From the NCBI RefSeq assembly GCF_028553785.1, contig NZ_CP067136.1, positions 372,001-436,000 on the forward strand: DNA of 64,000 nucleotides, written 5' to 3'. The stretch is from Paracoccus fistulariae (lineage in GTDB: Bacteria > Pseudomonadota > Alphaproteobacteria > Rhodobacterales > Rhodobacteraceae). This document shows, piece after piece, positions 1-9,972 of this stretch; the first letter of the stretch is position 1; each line of letters starts with the position of its first letter. Under the pieces are notes generated by a model. It was given only the letters and a program-made list of their open reading frames with translations, did no database searches and was not told where the DNA came from. Position numbers and translations under genes: made by a program.

Positions 1-1203
1 CAGAATTTTCCCGGCCAGTTTCCGCATCTGTCGCGGGCGCTGGCTGAACGCGGGCATCAGGTGTTGGCGCTGACCGATGAAAAGAACCAGCGGCCCAGCC
101 CGGTGGATACCGCACGCTACAAGACGCCCGAGGCGGTGCAGACCAGCGGCGCGCTTGGCCGACCCTATTCCAACTTCATGGAGCGCGCCTATCTGGCGGC
201 GCGGGGCGCGCGCGCGCTGCGCGATCGCCATGACTTCGTGCCCGACGTGATCCTGGGCCATACCGGCTGGGGCGAAACCCTGCTGCTGAAAGAGATCTGG
301 CCCGATGCACGTCTGCTGGTCTATGCCGAACTGATGTATCGCACGCGCGGCCATGATGTCGGCTTCGACCCCGAGACCGGTTCGGCGACCGATGAGGGGC
401 GCTTCATGACCGTTGCCCGCTCGGCCCATCTGATCCAGGGCATCGTGCAGGCCGATGCTGCCATTTCGCCCACCCGCTATCAGGCCGACAGCTTTCCGCC
501 CGAATTGCGCCAGAAGATCACCGTGATCCATGATGGCATCGACACCGGCACGGTCTGCCCGAACCCGCAGGCCAGCCTGACCCTGCCGGGCGGGCACGTG
601 CTGAAGCCGGGGGATGAGGTGCTCAGCTATGTCTCACGCTCGCTGGAGCCCTATCGCGGCTTTCATATCTTCATGCGGGCGCTGCCGCAGGTGCTGGCCC
701 AGCGACCCGATGCGCAGGTGGTGCTGATCGGCGGTGACGGTGTCAGCTATGGCGGTGCGCCACGCGATGCCGAGACATGGAAACAGAAGATGCTGCAAGA
801 GGTCGGCGACCGGATCGACCCGGACCGTGTGCATTTTCTGGGCCGCGTGGGGTATCGCGATTATCTGTCGCTGATGCAGTTGACCCGCGTGCATTGCTAT
901 CTGACCTATCCCTTCGTTCTCAGCTGGTCGCTGACCGAGGCGATGGCGACGGGCAGCTATATCGTCGCCTCGGACACCGCGCCGGTGAAAGAGCTGATCC
1001 GGGACGGCGAAAACGGGCGGCTGGTGCCGTTCTTCGATGTCTCTGCGCTGTCGGCGGCGCTGGTGCGCGGGCTGGCGGGCGATCCCGACGCGCCGCGCCT
1101 GAAACAGGCCGCGCGACAGACGATTCTGGATGGCTACGACCTGAACCGTCACAGCCTGCCGCGCCAGATCGAGTGGCTGGAAAATCAGATGGCGGTGCGC
1201 TAG
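1..1203 (+). CDS. Glycosyltransferase family 4 protein, 5' end outside window
   Basis: The frame is open from base 1, so the gene starts upstream; the first visible residues (QNFPGQFPHLSRALAERGH) are the typical N-terminal beta-strand/helix of a GT-B fold enzyme. The C-terminal Rossmann domain is present, with a phosphate/nucleotide-binding region (YVSRSLEPYRGFH), a GGDG turn, and the acceptor/donor motif ending SLTEAMATGSYIVASDTAPVKELI, which matches the EX7E region of GT4 retaining enzymes. It probably transfers a sugar from a nucleotide donor to a cell-surface polysaccharide. Donor and acceptor cannot be read from the sequence. cysS follows after 30 bases. Confidence 0.85.
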   Translation, partial: QNFPGQFPHLSRALAERGHQVLALTDEKNQRPSPVDTARYKTPEAVQTSGALGRPYSNFMERAYLAARGARALRDRHDFVPDVILGHTGWGETLLLKEIWPDARLLVYAELMYRTRGHDVGFDPETGSATDEGRFMTVARSAHLIQGIVQADAAISPTRYQADSFPPELRQKITVIHDGIDTGTVCPNPQASLTLPGGHVLKPGDEVLSYVSRSLEPYRGFHIFMRALPQVLAQRPDAQVVLIGGDGVSYGGAPRDAETWKQKMLQEVGDRIDPDRVHFLGRVGYRDYLSLMQLTRVHCYLTYPFVLSWSLTEAMATGSYIVASDTAPVKELIRDGENGRLVPFFDVSALSAALVRGLAGDPDAPRLKQAARQTILDGYDLNRHSLPRQIEWLENQMAVR

Positions 1204-1233
1204 ACAGGCGCGTATTTTCTGATGAGGCACGTC

Positions 1234-2661
1234 ATGGTCCAGATCCGCCTGACCAATACCCGCACCCGCATGAAAGAGGAATTCGCGCCCATCGATGCCG
1301 ATGATGTGCGCATCTATCTGTGCGGGCCGACGGTTTATGATCGCGCCCATCTGGGCAATGCCCGTCCGGTTCTGGTGTTCGACGTGCTGACCCGGCTGCT
1401 GCACCATGTCTATGGTGCGGATCACGTGACCTATGTGCGCAATTTCACCGACATCGATGACAAGATCAACGCCGAGGCGCAGCGCCGCAAGGGCCTGGGC
1501 AGCCCGCTGTCGCTGGAGGAACTGATCACCGAGCGGACGGATGAGACCATCGCCTGGTATCATGCCGATATGGATGCGCTTGGGGCGATGCGTCCCGATC
1601 ACGAACCGCGCGCGACCGATTATATCGGGCAGATGATCGCGATGATCCAATCGCTGAACGACAAGGGCCATGCCTATGCCGCCGAAGGCCATGTGCTGTT
1701 CGATGTACGCTCCTTTCCCGAATATGGGCGGCTGTCAGGACGCTCGGTCGATGACATGATCGCGGGTGCCCGGGTCGAGGTCGCGCCCTTCAAGCGCGAT
1801 CCGATGGATTTCGTGCTGTGGAAGCCGTCCGACGCGGATCTGCCCGGCTGGGACAGCCCCTGGGGTCGCGGTCGGCCCGGCTGGCATATCGAATGCTCGG
1901 CCATGTCCGAGGCGCTTCTGGGAACCTCCTTCGATATTCACGGCGGCGGGATCGATCTGCAATTTCCGCATCACGAGAATGAGGTCGCGCAAAGCTGCTG
2001 CGCCCATCCGCAGGCGGATTTCGCGCGCGTCTGGCTGCATAATGAGATGCTGCAGGTCGAAGGCAAGAAAATGTCCAAATCGCTGGGCAATTTCTTTACC
2101 GTCCGCGACCTGCTGGACAAGGATATCCCGGGCGAGGTGATCCGCCTTGTCATGCTGTCCACGCATTACCGCAAGCCGATGGACTGGTCGCAGGCCAAGG
2201 CCGATGAGGCGCGCAAGACGCTGTGGGACTGGCACCAGCTGACCCGCGACGTGACGCCCGCGGACAGCCCCGATCCGCGCGTGGTCGAGGCGCTGGCGAA
2301 TGACCTGAATACGGCCGGGGCGATCTCGGTCCTGCATGGGTTGCGGGACGATCCGGCAGTGCTTCTGGCCTCGGCCCGGCTGCTGGGGCTGCTGCAACAG
2401 GATGCGGGCGATTGGACGGCAGCCGGTGCGGGCGGGCATGACGGGATCGGCAAGCTGCTGGAGCGGATCGTGGCCGGTTTCGATCAGATCCGCGCCGAGG
2501 CGATGCAAAGCAAGGATTTCACCCGTGTGGACGAGCTGAAATCGGCGCTGAGCGATGCCGGGCTTGACGTGCGCATGTCCAAGGCCGGTGTCGAACTGGT
2601 CCGGCGCGCCGATACCGATCCGCAGCAGGTTGCCCGCATTGCCGACGCGCTGTCATCGTGA
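1234..2661 (+). CDS. cysS: Cysteinyl-tRNA synthetase
   Basis: Class I aminoacyl-tRNA synthetase that charges tRNA-Cys in the cytoplasm. The N-terminal catalytic domain shows [16 protein letters not shown] (zinc-binding Cys plus the HIGH-type HLGN), IECSAMS and FPHHENE (further zinc ligands), and KKMSKSLGN (KMSKS loop); the C-terminal helical DALR-type anticodon domain follows. The 475-residue length is normal. I chose the ATG at 1234 because GAGG lies 6 bases upstream; an in-frame ATG at 1222 is possible. Its stop overlaps the GTG start of the next gene. Confidence 0.97.
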   Translation: MVQIRLTNTRTRMKEEFAPIDADDVRIYLCGPTVYDRAHLGNARPVLVFDVLTRLLHHVYGADHVTYVRNFTDIDDKINAEAQRRKGLGSPLSLEELITERTDETIAWYHADMDALGAMRPDHEPRATDYIGQMIAMIQSLNDKGHAYAAEGHVLFDVRSFPEYGRLSGRSVDDMIAGARVEVAPFKRDPMDFVLWKPSDADLPGWDSPWGRGRPGWHIECSAMSEALLGTSFDIHGGGIDLQFPHHENEVAQSCCAHPQADFARVWLHNEMLQVEGKKMSKSLGNFFTVRDLLDKDIPGEVIRLVMLSTHYRKPMDWSQAKADEARKTLWDWHQLTRDVTPADSPDPRVVEALANDLNTAGAISVLHGLRDDPAVLLASARLLGLLQQDAGDWTAAGAGGHDGIGKLLERIVAGFDQIRAEAMQSKDFTRVDELKSALSDAGLDVRMSKAGVELVRRADTDPQQVARIADALSS

Positions 2662-3419
2662 CGCTTGACGCCTGCACCGAGGCGGTCCGGACACAGGATC
2701 CGGACCGTTTCGGCGCCGTTCTGGTCGCGGATCCTGTCGACCGTCCGGCGCTGATCACGCTCTATGCGCTGAACCTTGAAATCGCGCGCGCGCCCTTTCA
2801 GTCGAACGAACCCATGCTGGCCGAGATGCGGCTGCAATGGTGGATCGAGCGGCTGGCCGAGATGGGGCAGGGCCGGGAACCGCCCCTGCATGACGTGCTG
2901 ACGCCGCTATGGGACTGTTGGGGCCGGGATGCCGGCGATTTCGTCGATCTGGCCGAGGCGCGCCGCCGCGATTGCGCCCGCGAGCCCTTTGCGGATGGCA
3001 GCGCCGTGATCGGATATATCGACGCCACGGCAGGCGGGCTGATGTGGTGCGCGGCCCGTCGTCTGGGCGCGCCCGACAGGGCAAGGGACACGGTCGCTTT
3101 GCAGGCGCGCGGGGCCGGGATTGCCAATTGGCTGCGCGCGTTGCCGCAATTGCAACCGCTTGGTCTGGGGCTGGCAGGCGGCGATCCCGCGCAACTGGCG
3201 CAGATCGCGCTGACGGCGCTGACATCCGCCGCTGCCCATCATTCGGATGTTCCGAAAACGGCGGCCGCGGCGCTGTATCCCGGACCGCGGATCCGCCCGT
3301 TTCTGACGCAGATTGCCCGGAAAAAGATCGACCCGCGACAGCAGCAGCAAGAGATCACGCCCTTTCAGCGGCGCGCCTCTTTCGCGTTGCTGGCGATGAC
3401 GAACAGATGGTGGCGTTAG
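2658..3419 (+). CDS. Squalene/phytoene synthase family protein
   Basis: A 253-residue all-helical protein beginning at a GTG that overlaps the cysS stop by 4 bases, so probably translationally coupled. [16 protein letters not shown] and [13 protein letters not shown] match the first helices of the trans-isoprenyl diphosphate synthase head-to-head fold. The classical paired DXXXD motifs of true squalene or phytoene synthases are not evident. It resembles the short alphaproteobacterial/mitochondrial NDUFAF6-like branch, whose members are linked to complex I assembly rather than terpene synthesis. No carotenoid genes are nearby. Family assignment is good; enzymatic activity is uncertain. Confidence 0.75.
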   Translation: MTLDACTEAVRTQDPDRFGAVLVADPVDRPALITLYALNLEIARAPFQSNEPMLAEMRLQWWIERLAEMGQGREPPLHDVLTPLWDCWGRDAGDFVDLAEARRRDCAREPFADGSAVIGYIDATAGGLMWCAARRLGAPDRARDTVALQARGAGIANWLRALPQLQPLGLGLAGGDPAQLAQIALTALTSAAAHHSDVPKTAAAALYPGPRIRPFLTQIARKKIDPRQQQQEITPFQRRASFALLAMTNRWWR

Positions 3420-3513
3420 GCAATGGGCGAATAAAAACCTCTTCCCATCTTGTTCATCCTGTGGAAACTATTGCGATAACAATCGCGAATAACGCGTATC
3501 AGGGTAGGTGACC

Positions 3514-4386
3514 ATGGCCAAAGCCAGTTGGGACAAAGAAGCACGTCAGGGTCTGACCCTGATATCGCCGCCGTTTCTCTATGCCCTTCTTGTGCTTGCC
3601 GCACCGATCCTGACCATCCTGACCTACAGCTTTCTGACCGACGGCTATCTGACCGTGCTGTGGGAATTCACCTGGGACAATTACATCTATGCCTGGACCG
3701 ATCCCATCGTCCGGCTGGTGATGATCCGATCCCTTGGGGTGGCGGCGCTGGTCACGCTGGTGACGGTGCTGCTGGCCTTTCCGGTCGCCTATTACGTCAG
3801 CTTCATGGTCCGGCCCGAACGGAAATCGATGTGGCTGTTCCTGATCACCATTCCCTTCTGGACCAGCTATCTGATCCGGGTTTTCCTGTGGAAGGTGATC
3901 CTGGGCTATAACGGGGTCATCAACTCGACCCTGACCGGGCTGGGCATCATCGATCAGCCGCTGACCTTCATCCTGTATAACGTCAACTCCATCGTGCTGA
4001 CGCTGGCCCATGCCTATGCGCCCTTTGCGATCCTGCCGATCTTCATCGCGCTGGAAAAGATTGACCGTTCCCTGCTGGAGGCCGGGCGCGATCTGGGGGA
4101 AAGCAAGGCCATGACCTTCTGGCGCGTCACGCTGCCTTTGGCCATGCCGGGGGTGATCGCGGCGACGATGATCGTCTTTATCCCGACCATCGGCGATTAC
4201 GTGACGCCCGAACTGATCGGCGGCGGCAAGATCCCGATGATCGCCAACCTCATTCAGGTGCAGATGCTGGCGCTGGATGACCGGCCCAAGGGATCGGCGC
4301 TGGCCGTCAGCGCCATGCTGATCGTGGCCATCGTCTGCCTGATCTTCCTGTTCCTCAACCGGCGTTTCCTGAAGGTGCGGCAATGA
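3514..4386 (+). CDS. ABC transporter permease, spermidine/putrescine (PotB) type
   Basis: A 290-residue inner-membrane protein with about six transmembrane helices. The EAGRDLGESKAMTFWRVTLPLAMPG segment is the EAA loop that contacts the ATPase. The closest family is the PotB/PotH permease of polyamine importers. The start at 3514 is preceded by AGGGTAGG. Its stop overlaps the next permease by 4 bases, giving a compact permease-permease-ATPase operon. No periplasmic binding-protein gene is adjacent, so the substrate is inferred only from family resemblance. Confidence 0.85.
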   Translation: MAKASWDKEARQGLTLISPPFLYALLVLAAPILTILTYSFLTDGYLTVLWEFTWDNYIYAWTDPIVRLVMIRSLGVAALVTLVTVLLAFPVAYYVSFMVRPERKSMWLFLITIPFWTSYLIRVFLWKVILGYNGVINSTLTGLGIIDQPLTFILYNVNSIVLTLAHAYAPFAILPIFIALEKIDRSLLEAGRDLGESKAMTFWRVTLPLAMPGVIAATMIVFIPTIGDYVTPELIGGGKIPMIANLIQVQMLALDDRPKGSALAVSAMLIVAIVCLIFLFLNRRFLKVRQ

Positions 4387-5204
4387 GCAATCGTCGTTTT
4401 CAGGGCAGCGGGCTGCGCATCTATACGGTGCTTTACCTGCTGTTCCTTTATGCTCCGATCATCCTGCTGCCGATATTCGCCTTTAACTCGGGCACGATCA
4501 TCGCCTTTCCGCTGGAAGGCTTCACGATGAAATGGTTCGACCAGATGGTCGGCAATGCGACGCTGCGTCAGGCGCTGTTCAATTCGCTGACGATTGCGGT
4601 CTCTGCCTCGGTGCTGGCGACCTGTCTGGGGGTCTTCGCGGCCCGTGCCTCGACCCGGTTCGAATTCCCCGGCAAAAGCGGCATCATGGGCTTTATCATG
4701 CTGCCGATGGTTCTGCCCGAAATCATCGTGGCCATGTCCCTTCTGGTGGTGCTGCTGGGCATGGGGATCCAGCTGTCGATCCTGACCGTGATCGTCGGCC
4801 ATACGCTGATGTGCATGCCCTATTCCATCGCGGTGCTGTCCACCGCCTTCGGAACGCTGGACAAATCGCTGGAAGAGGCCGCCTATGACCTTGGCGAAAC
4901 GAAATGGAGCGCGTTCCGGCTGATCACCGTGCCGCTGGTCATGCCGGGCATCATCTCGTCCCTGCTGATCTCGTTCACGATCAGTCTGGATGAATTCATT
5001 ATTGCCTTCTTCCTGGCGGGCAATCAGCCGACCTTGCCGACCTATATCTTCAGCCAGCTGCGCTTCCCCAAGGCGATCCCGATGATCATGGCCCTGGGGA
5101 CGGTGCTGGTTGCCCTGTCCATCATCCTGCTGGCACTGGGTGAATATTTCCGCCGCCGCGGCAATGCGCGGATCGGCGCCAAACCTACCGGGGGCTTCCT
5201 GTGA
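4383..5204 (+). CDS. ABC transporter permease, spermidine/putrescine (PotC) type
   Basis: A 273-residue second permease of the importer. Hydrophobic helices are spaced as in PotC/PotI, and the EAA loop reads EEAAYDLGETKWSAFRLITVPLVMPG. SFTISLDEFIIAFFLAG is a conserved PotC-family segment. The ATG overlaps the stop of the first permease (ATGA), and the stop overlaps the GTG of the ATPase, so the three are likely made in fixed ratio. Confidence 0.86.
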   Translation: MSNRRFQGSGLRIYTVLYLLFLYAPIILLPIFAFNSGTIIAFPLEGFTMKWFDQMVGNATLRQALFNSLTIAVSASVLATCLGVFAARASTRFEFPGKSGIMGFIMLPMVLPEIIVAMSLLVVLLGMGIQLSILTVIVGHTLMCMPYSIAVLSTAFGTLDKSLEEAAYDLGETKWSAFRLITVPLVMPGIISSLLISFTISLDEFIIAFFLAGNQPTLPTYIFSQLRFPKAIPMIMALGTVLVALSIILLALGEYFRRRGNARIGAKPTGGFL

Positions 5205-6316
5205 GCGATACTGCCAAGCCGATGATCGAATGCCGTGATCTGAACAAGTATTACGGCGATTACCACGCCCTGCGGGACATCGATCTGACCATCAATGCGG
5301 GCGAGTTCTTTTCGCTGCTGGGCCCGTCGGGCTGCGGCAAGACCACGCTTCTGCGCACCATCGCCGGGTTCGAGGATATCAGCTCTGGCGTGGTGATGAT
5401 CGACGACAAGCATATGGAGGACGTGCCCGCGAACAAGCGGCCCACCAATATGGTGTTTCAGTCCTATGCCATCTTTCCCCATCTGACGGTGGCGGAAAAC
5501 GTGGCCTTTGGCCTGCGCCGCGATCCGCGCAGCAAGGCAGAGAAAGCCGCCGCGGTCGAAGAGGCGCTGACCATGGTGGGGCTGAAGGGCTTTGGCGGGC
5601 GAGCGGCCCATGCGCTGTCCGGCGGGCAGCGACAGCGTGTGGCGCTGGCACGGGCGCTGATCCTGAAGCCCAAGGTGCTGCTGCTGGATGAACCGCTATC
5701 GGCCCTGGACCGCAAGATGCGGGAACAGATGCAGGTCGAGATGATCAAGCTGCAGCGGCAGGTCGGCATCACCTTTGTTCTGGTCACCCATGATCAGGAA
5801 GAGGCGCTGGTCATGTCCGACCGCATCGCCGTCATGTTCGAGGGCGAGATCGCCCAGCTTGACGGGCCCGAGGCGCTTTATGCCCGCCCGTCGACCCGTC
5901 GCGTCGCGGATTTCATCGGCGTGATGAATTTCCTGCCGGCCAATGTGCTTTCGGATTCGGGCGACAGCGTCTCGGTCGAGGTCGCCGGGCTGGGCAGGGT
6001 CGATCTGCCGCAGAAACAGGTCAGCCGCGCCAATCCGGATGATGACGGCCCGACCATCGGCTTCCGGCCAGAGACCATGACGATTGTCGGCGCGAACCAG
6101 ACGCATTCGCAAACGCATGAGACAGATGCCGTGATTGATGAGGTCGTCTATTACGGCGACATGACCTATTACGATCTGCGGCTGGAAGGTCCGGGCGGTT
6201 CGGCGTCGAAACCGGTGCGGATCTCGATGCGGAACCTGTTCGGACGCGATGTGCCCGATGTCGGCACCCGCGTGCGCGTGGCCTGGTCGCCGGGATCGCT
6301 GGTTCTGTTCCGCTAG
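5201..6316 (+). CDS. ABC transporter ATP-binding protein, PotA type
   Basis: A 371-residue ATPase energising the two preceding permeases. Visible motifs are Walker A (GPSGCGKTT, about residue 45), the Q-loop, the signature LSGGQRQRVALARAL, Walker B (VLLLDEPLSALD) and the H-loop (LVTHDQEEAL). A C-terminal TOBE-type domain of about 130 residues ends in VAWSPGSLVLFR. The start is GTG at 5201, coupled to the upstream stop. The gene ends 4 bases into a convergent minus-strand gene. Polyamine import is the family's usual role; the missing binding protein leaves specificity open. Confidence 0.9.
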   Translation: MSDTAKPMIECRDLNKYYGDYHALRDIDLTINAGEFFSLLGPSGCGKTTLLRTIAGFEDISSGVVMIDDKHMEDVPANKRPTNMVFQSYAIFPHLTVAENVAFGLRRDPRSKAEKAAAVEEALTMVGLKGFGGRAAHALSGGQRQRVALARALILKPKVLLLDEPLSALDRKMREQMQVEMIKLQRQVGITFVLVTHDQEEALVMSDRIAVMFEGEIAQLDGPEALYARPSTRRVADFIGVMNFLPANVLSDSGDSVSVEVAGLGRVDLPQKQVSRANPDDDGPTIGFRPETMTIVGANQTHSQTHETDAVIDEVVYYGDMTYYDLRLEGPGGSASKPVRISMRNLFGRDVPDVGTRVRVAWSPGSLVLFR

Positions 6317-6654
6317 AAATCTTTCAGCGTGATCTGAAGTTTTTTCGGTAACGCCTTGCGAATGATGCGGTAACTGGTCTCGATCCGGTGGCGAAGCTCA
6401 TCTTCAGGGGCGTTTAGCGGCAGTTCGACCCAACTGCGATGGAAATAGGCTGCGCGACGGGCGGGGCCGGCCTCGATCAGCATTTCGGCGGTTTCGATGC
6501 TGTCGGTCTTGACCGCCACGGCCTGATTGACCGCGCCTGTGACGGAGAACATCTTGCCGCCGACCTTCCAGCAATCATGCCCGCCACCCCAAGGGTCTGA
6601 GCGTTCGGCACCGGGCAAATCGGCGCAGATGCGGTTCACTGTCTCGCGGCTCAT
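6313..6654 (-). CDS. MmcQ/YjbR family protein
   Basis: A 113-residue CyaY-like fold protein of the MmcQ/YjbR (DUF419) family. WGGGHDCWKVGGKMFS near the N-terminus and a FHRSWVEL...ETSYRIIRKALPKK C-terminus are characteristic. Family members are small cytoplasmic proteins sometimes annotated as DNA-binding, but the biochemical role is unsettled. It is the last gene of a minus-strand trio (hydrolase, P450, this gene) linked by ATGA overlaps, and converges on the transporter ATPase. Confidence 0.8.
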   Translation of the reverse strand: MSRETVNRICADLPGAERSDPWGGGHDCWKVGGKMFSVTGAVNQAVAVKTDSIETAEMLIEAGPARRAAYFHRSWVELPLNAPEDELRHRIETSYRIIRKALPKKLQITLKDF

Positions 6655-7991
6655 TCCGGCCTCCGGCGTTCCAGCCGGATCAGGATGCCGTCGCGTCCGC
6701 GCACGGTCAATCGCGCGACCGGAACCGGGGGCGTGTCACCCGGGGACAGGCGAAAGGCAGCGCAGATCCGCGCCAGCATGGTCACGCCCTCGATCATCGC
6801 GAAACCCGCTCCGGGGCAGACGCGCGGCCCGGCAGAGAAGGGAATGAAGGCATCACGCGCGCTGGCCTTGCCTTCGGGGCTGGCCCACCGGCCAGGATCG
6901 AACTCATCGGGCCGGTCCCACAGGCGCTGATGGCGGTGCAGATGCCAGGGCGACAGCACCAGCTGCGCCCCGCGCGGCACCCTGCGGTTGCGGAAACGCG
7001 CGTCCTGCGCGGCTTCGCGCACCATCATCGGCACGGGCGGATACAGCCGCAGCGCCTCGCGATAGACGGCGCGGGTGGCGCGCAACCGGCTTAGCGACGC
7101 CAGATCGGTCAGCGCCGCAGCCTCGGCCGCGACCCGGTCCTGCCAGTCGGGATTGCTGGCCAGCAGCCACAGCGCCCAGGCGATCGAGGAGGCGCTGGTC
7201 TCATGCCCGGCCAGAAAGAAGATGGCGATCTGATCGACCATCTCTGCCTCGGTAAAACACCTGCCGCTGTCGGGGTCGGGGGTGGTCATGATCCGTGTCG
7301 CCAGATCGTCGGGCGCCGTGCCATCGCGGATCGCCTTGGCGCGGCGCTGGACAAGCGTATCGATCAGGCCCCGGATCTCGGCGGCGCTGCGGCGGGTGCG
7401 GGCGGAATGCCAGCGCGGCATCCAATCGGGCAAGGGTAGCAGCGCGGCCAGATTGACGATGGGCTGCGCGTCCTGATGGGCGCGAAAGGCGGCAAAGACG
7501 CGGGCGGCCAGGTCATGTTCGATGGGCATCGAGAACATCGCCCGAAAGATCGCATCCGCCGTGCCAAGGCTGGTCAGCGGCTCGATATCGACCTGCCCCT
7601 GTGGCAGATGCCCGACCAGCGCGCGGGCCGCATCGTCGATGGCATGAAAGGCCTCGCGCAGGCGCCCGCCTTCGAAAGCGGGGTCGATGATGCGGCGCTG
7701 AAACGCCCATTCGGGGCCGTTGGTCACAAAGACCGATTTGCCCAGCAGCGGGGTCAGCCCTTCGCGCAGGCGGTTCGATTTCGGAAAATCGCCCGGACGC
7801 TGTTGCAGGATCAGCCGCACCAGTTCGGGATCGTTGCAGAAAAAGCTGTGGATCAGCGGATTGCGATATTCCGCCATCCAGGCGCGGTACAGCCGTTCGG
7901 GCAGCGCCGACAGCAAGTCGCGCCGGAAACCGCGGATATAGCGCAGCAGGCTGGCGCGGCCCTTTGCCGTTTCGGGGCGCGGCGGGATCAT
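6651..7991 (-). CDS. Cytochrome P450
   Basis: A 446-residue soluble bacterial P450 monooxygenase. It shows the I-helix oxygen-activation motif AGHETSASS, the K-helix EALR (ExxR), and the haem-binding loop FSAGPRVCPGAGFAMIE with the cysteine thiolate. There is no fused reductase and no membrane anchor, so it needs separate ferredoxin/reductase partners, none of which lie nearby. The ATG at 7991 overlaps the stop of the upstream alpha/beta hydrolase-like gene by 4 bases, suggesting the two act together on one substrate. Substrate unknown. Confidence 0.93.
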   Translation of the reverse strand: MIPPRPETAKGRASLLRYIRGFRRDLLSALPERLYRAWMAEYRNPLIHSFFCNDPELVRLILQQRPGDFPKSNRLREGLTPLLGKSVFVTNGPEWAFQRRIIDPAFEGGRLREAFHAIDDAARALVGHLPQGQVDIEPLTSLGTADAIFRAMFSMPIEHDLAARVFAAFRAHQDAQPIVNLAALLPLPDWMPRWHSARTRRSAAEIRGLIDTLVQRRAKAIRDGTAPDDLATRIMTTPDPDSGRCFTEAEMVDQIAIFFLAGHETSASSIAWALWLLASNPDWQDRVAAEAAALTDLASLSRLRATRAVYREALRLYPPVPMMVREAAQDARFRNRRVPRGAQLVLSPWHLHRHQRLWDRPDEFDPGRWASPEGKASARDAFIPFSAGPRVCPGAGFAMIEGVTMLARICAAFRLSPGDTPPVPVARLTVRGRDGILIRLERRRPE

Positions 7992-9181
7992 GGCAGGCCC
8001 GGCCCGGCGGGGGTGGTGATGCGTCCGGGCGAATGGCTGCGATGCCCGAAGCGCTGCGACAGGGTTTTCGGCCCGCAGGTGATGGCGAAGTAATCGTAAT
8101 CGCCCGGTCGATCGAAGGCGCAGAGATATTGGAAATGCAGTTTGAACCAATGACCGCGCAGGGCGCGCTGCCGTTCGGCGGATAGGGTCTGGCGATAGGC
8201 TGCCGAGATGACCAGCGGCCAGCGCTGATCCGGCCCGGCGACGCCCGTCACCGCCACCGGATCGCAAAGCGCAAAGCTGCAGGCATCGCCGGGCGCGGTC
8301 ACATCCAGCCAGAACAGATCCGCGCATTCCGACAGCCAGGCCAGATCGGCGCGCAGCCGCTGCGCCTTTGGCAGAAACGCGGCCATCGGCACCACGTGGC
8401 CCAACGTCAGCAGCGACAGCACCGGCGCGCCTGCCGGCAAGGGCTCGTCGCGCAGCAGGTCGGCCAGCGCAGAGACCGCGATATAGGCGCCCGAGGAATG
8501 GCCGACGATCAGCACCTCATCGACATCTTCGCGCAGCGCGGTGCGGATCCGCGTCACAAATTCCGTGATTTTCTGTTCCAGTTCAGGCGGGTAGGCGCCG
8601 TTCAGCTTGGCCGTAAAGGCGTAGTCATGCATCAGGTAATAGGCGAAAATCCGGTGATCCTGCGATCTGAACGCCCACAGCGTGGCCCCGCAGATCGCCA
8701 CCGCGACCAGCCAGCCAAGCCATGCCAGACCGCTCAGCGGGGCCAGCAGCCACCCCGCCAGCCATCCCAGCAGCAGCCCCGCCAGCAATTGCAGGATCAG
8801 CACGACAATCGGATACAGCGCCGCCAGCACCGGCCCCCGCCGCAGCCTGATCAGCCGGAACAGCGCGCCAGAGGCGATATAGGCCCACGCGGTCTGCAGA
8901 AGCTGGCGATAGGTGCCGGGGATCCCTGCCACCATTGAGGCCTGAACCAGATCCGCCCAGGGCAGAACCTCGAACCGGGTCTCGGCCGGACCATCGGGAA
9001 AGTCAGCCGAGGCCGCCCAGCCGAACCTGCCCGCCGCAGGCTGTCCCGCCATCCGCAGCGCATAGCCCGAGATCCGCGCCTGATCTTCGGATTCACGGCG
9101 AAACAGCTCGCGATAGCGTCGGGGCGGGAAGGGATCGAAGCCCGGAAGATACAGGACCAGACGTCGGAAAGGGCGCGTCAT
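7988..9181 (-). CDS. Membrane-associated alpha/beta-hydrolase-like protein
   Basis: A 397-residue protein. The N-terminus (LVLYLPGFDPFPP) resembles the first strand and oxyanion loop of alpha/beta hydrolases, and EVLIVGHSSGAYIAVSAL carries a GxSxG nucleophile elbow at about residue 230. Two or three hydrophobic helices (about residues 115-175) interrupt the fold and should hold it in the inner membrane. First gene of the operon with the P450. The likely role is a lipase or esterase on a lipid or polyketide substrate; that is inference from the fold and neighbour. Confidence 0.65.
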   Translation of the reverse strand: MTRPFRRLVLYLPGFDPFPPRRYRELFRRESEDQARISGYALRMAGQPAAGRFGWAASADFPDGPAETRFEVLPWADLVQASMVAGIPGTYRQLLQTAWAYIASGALFRLIRLRRGPVLAALYPIVVLILQLLAGLLLGWLAGWLLAPLSGLAWLGWLVAVAICGATLWAFRSQDHRIFAYYLMHDYAFTAKLNGAYPPELEQKITEFVTRIRTALREDVDEVLIVGHSSGAYIAVSALADLLRDEPLPAGAPVLSLLTLGHVVPMAAFLPKAQRLRADLAWLSECADLFWLDVTAPGDACSFALCDPVAVTGVAGPDQRWPLVISAAYRQTLSAERQRALRGHWFKLHFQYLCAFDRPGDYDYFAITCGPKTLSQRFGHRSHSPGRITTPAGPGLP

Positions 9182-9238
9182 AAAGGGCTTACCGGGGCAT
9201 CGGAAGGAAAAGGAACCGTGGCGGAACGTGTAAACAGA

Positions 9239-9925
9239 TCAAGGGGTTGTCCAGCGCCGCTCATGCGCTTCGATGGCGGCGATCCGCTGGGCCGCCGGCG
9301 GATGGGACAGGAACCAGGCGGGGGTGGTGCCGCGCCGTCCGCCGGTCCAGCCTTCCAGCTTGCGAAACAGCGATTTCTGCGGTTCGGTGCCCAGTCCCGC
9401 CTTGACCATCAGCGCGCTGGCAAACAGATCGGCCTCGAATTCATCCTGCCGCGACAGTCGGGCCGAGACTGCGGAGGCGACAAGATTGCCGATCCAGACC
9501 CCGATCCCCGGCAGAAAGCGGCCCAGCACCCCCGCCAGCGTCAGGCGGATCGCGTTATGCCCGGCGAAATCGATCATCCGGCGTTTGCTGTGGCCATGGG
9601 CGACATGTCCCAGTTCATGCGCGATGACGCTGGCCAGTTCTTCGGGGCTGACCTCTCCCCTGTCCAGCTTGCGCAGAAAGCCACGGGTCAGGAAGATCCG
9701 CCCGTCCGGCGCGGCCAGACCGTTGATCGGCTCGATCTCGTAAACATGCGCCTGCACCGCCGGCAGGTCCATCGCCGCACCCAATTTCGTCAGCATGGGC
9801 GTCAGACGGGGATGCTGCAGGACCGAAGATTTCTCGGCCAGTTCGCGCTTCAGCCGCCATGCGGAAAAGAACCACATCAGCGCCATGTAGCCGAAGAGAA
9901 GCAGAAGGGGTGTGAACTTCAACAT
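9239..9925 (-). CDS. M48 family zinc metalloprotease
   Basis: A 228-residue peptidase with one N-terminal hydrophobic segment (LLLLFGYMALMWFFSAW) and the catalytic HELGH motif (ASVIAHELGHVAHGH). The third zinc ligand lies in the downstream EFEAD motif, followed by SHPPAAQRIAAIEAHER typical of M48/HtpX/BepA enzymes. I start at the ATG at 9925, where the hydrophobic N-terminus begins. Membrane-anchored proteases of this family process misfolded envelope proteins. Confidence 0.88.
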   Translation of the reverse strand: MLKFTPLLLLFGYMALMWFFSAWRLKRELAEKSSVLQHPRLTPMLTKLGAAMDLPAVQAHVYEIEPINGLAAPDGRIFLTRGFLRKLDRGEVSPEELASVIAHELGHVAHGHSKRRMIDFAGHNAIRLTLAGVLGRFLPGIGVWIGNLVASAVSARLSRQDEFEADLFASALMVKAGLGTEPQKSLFRKLEGWTGGRRGTTPAWFLSHPPAAQRIAAIEAHERRWTTP

Positions 9926-9972
9926 GGGAATAATGTGGAGAGGGTCAGGCCCCGCGTCAATCGCGCAAACGC

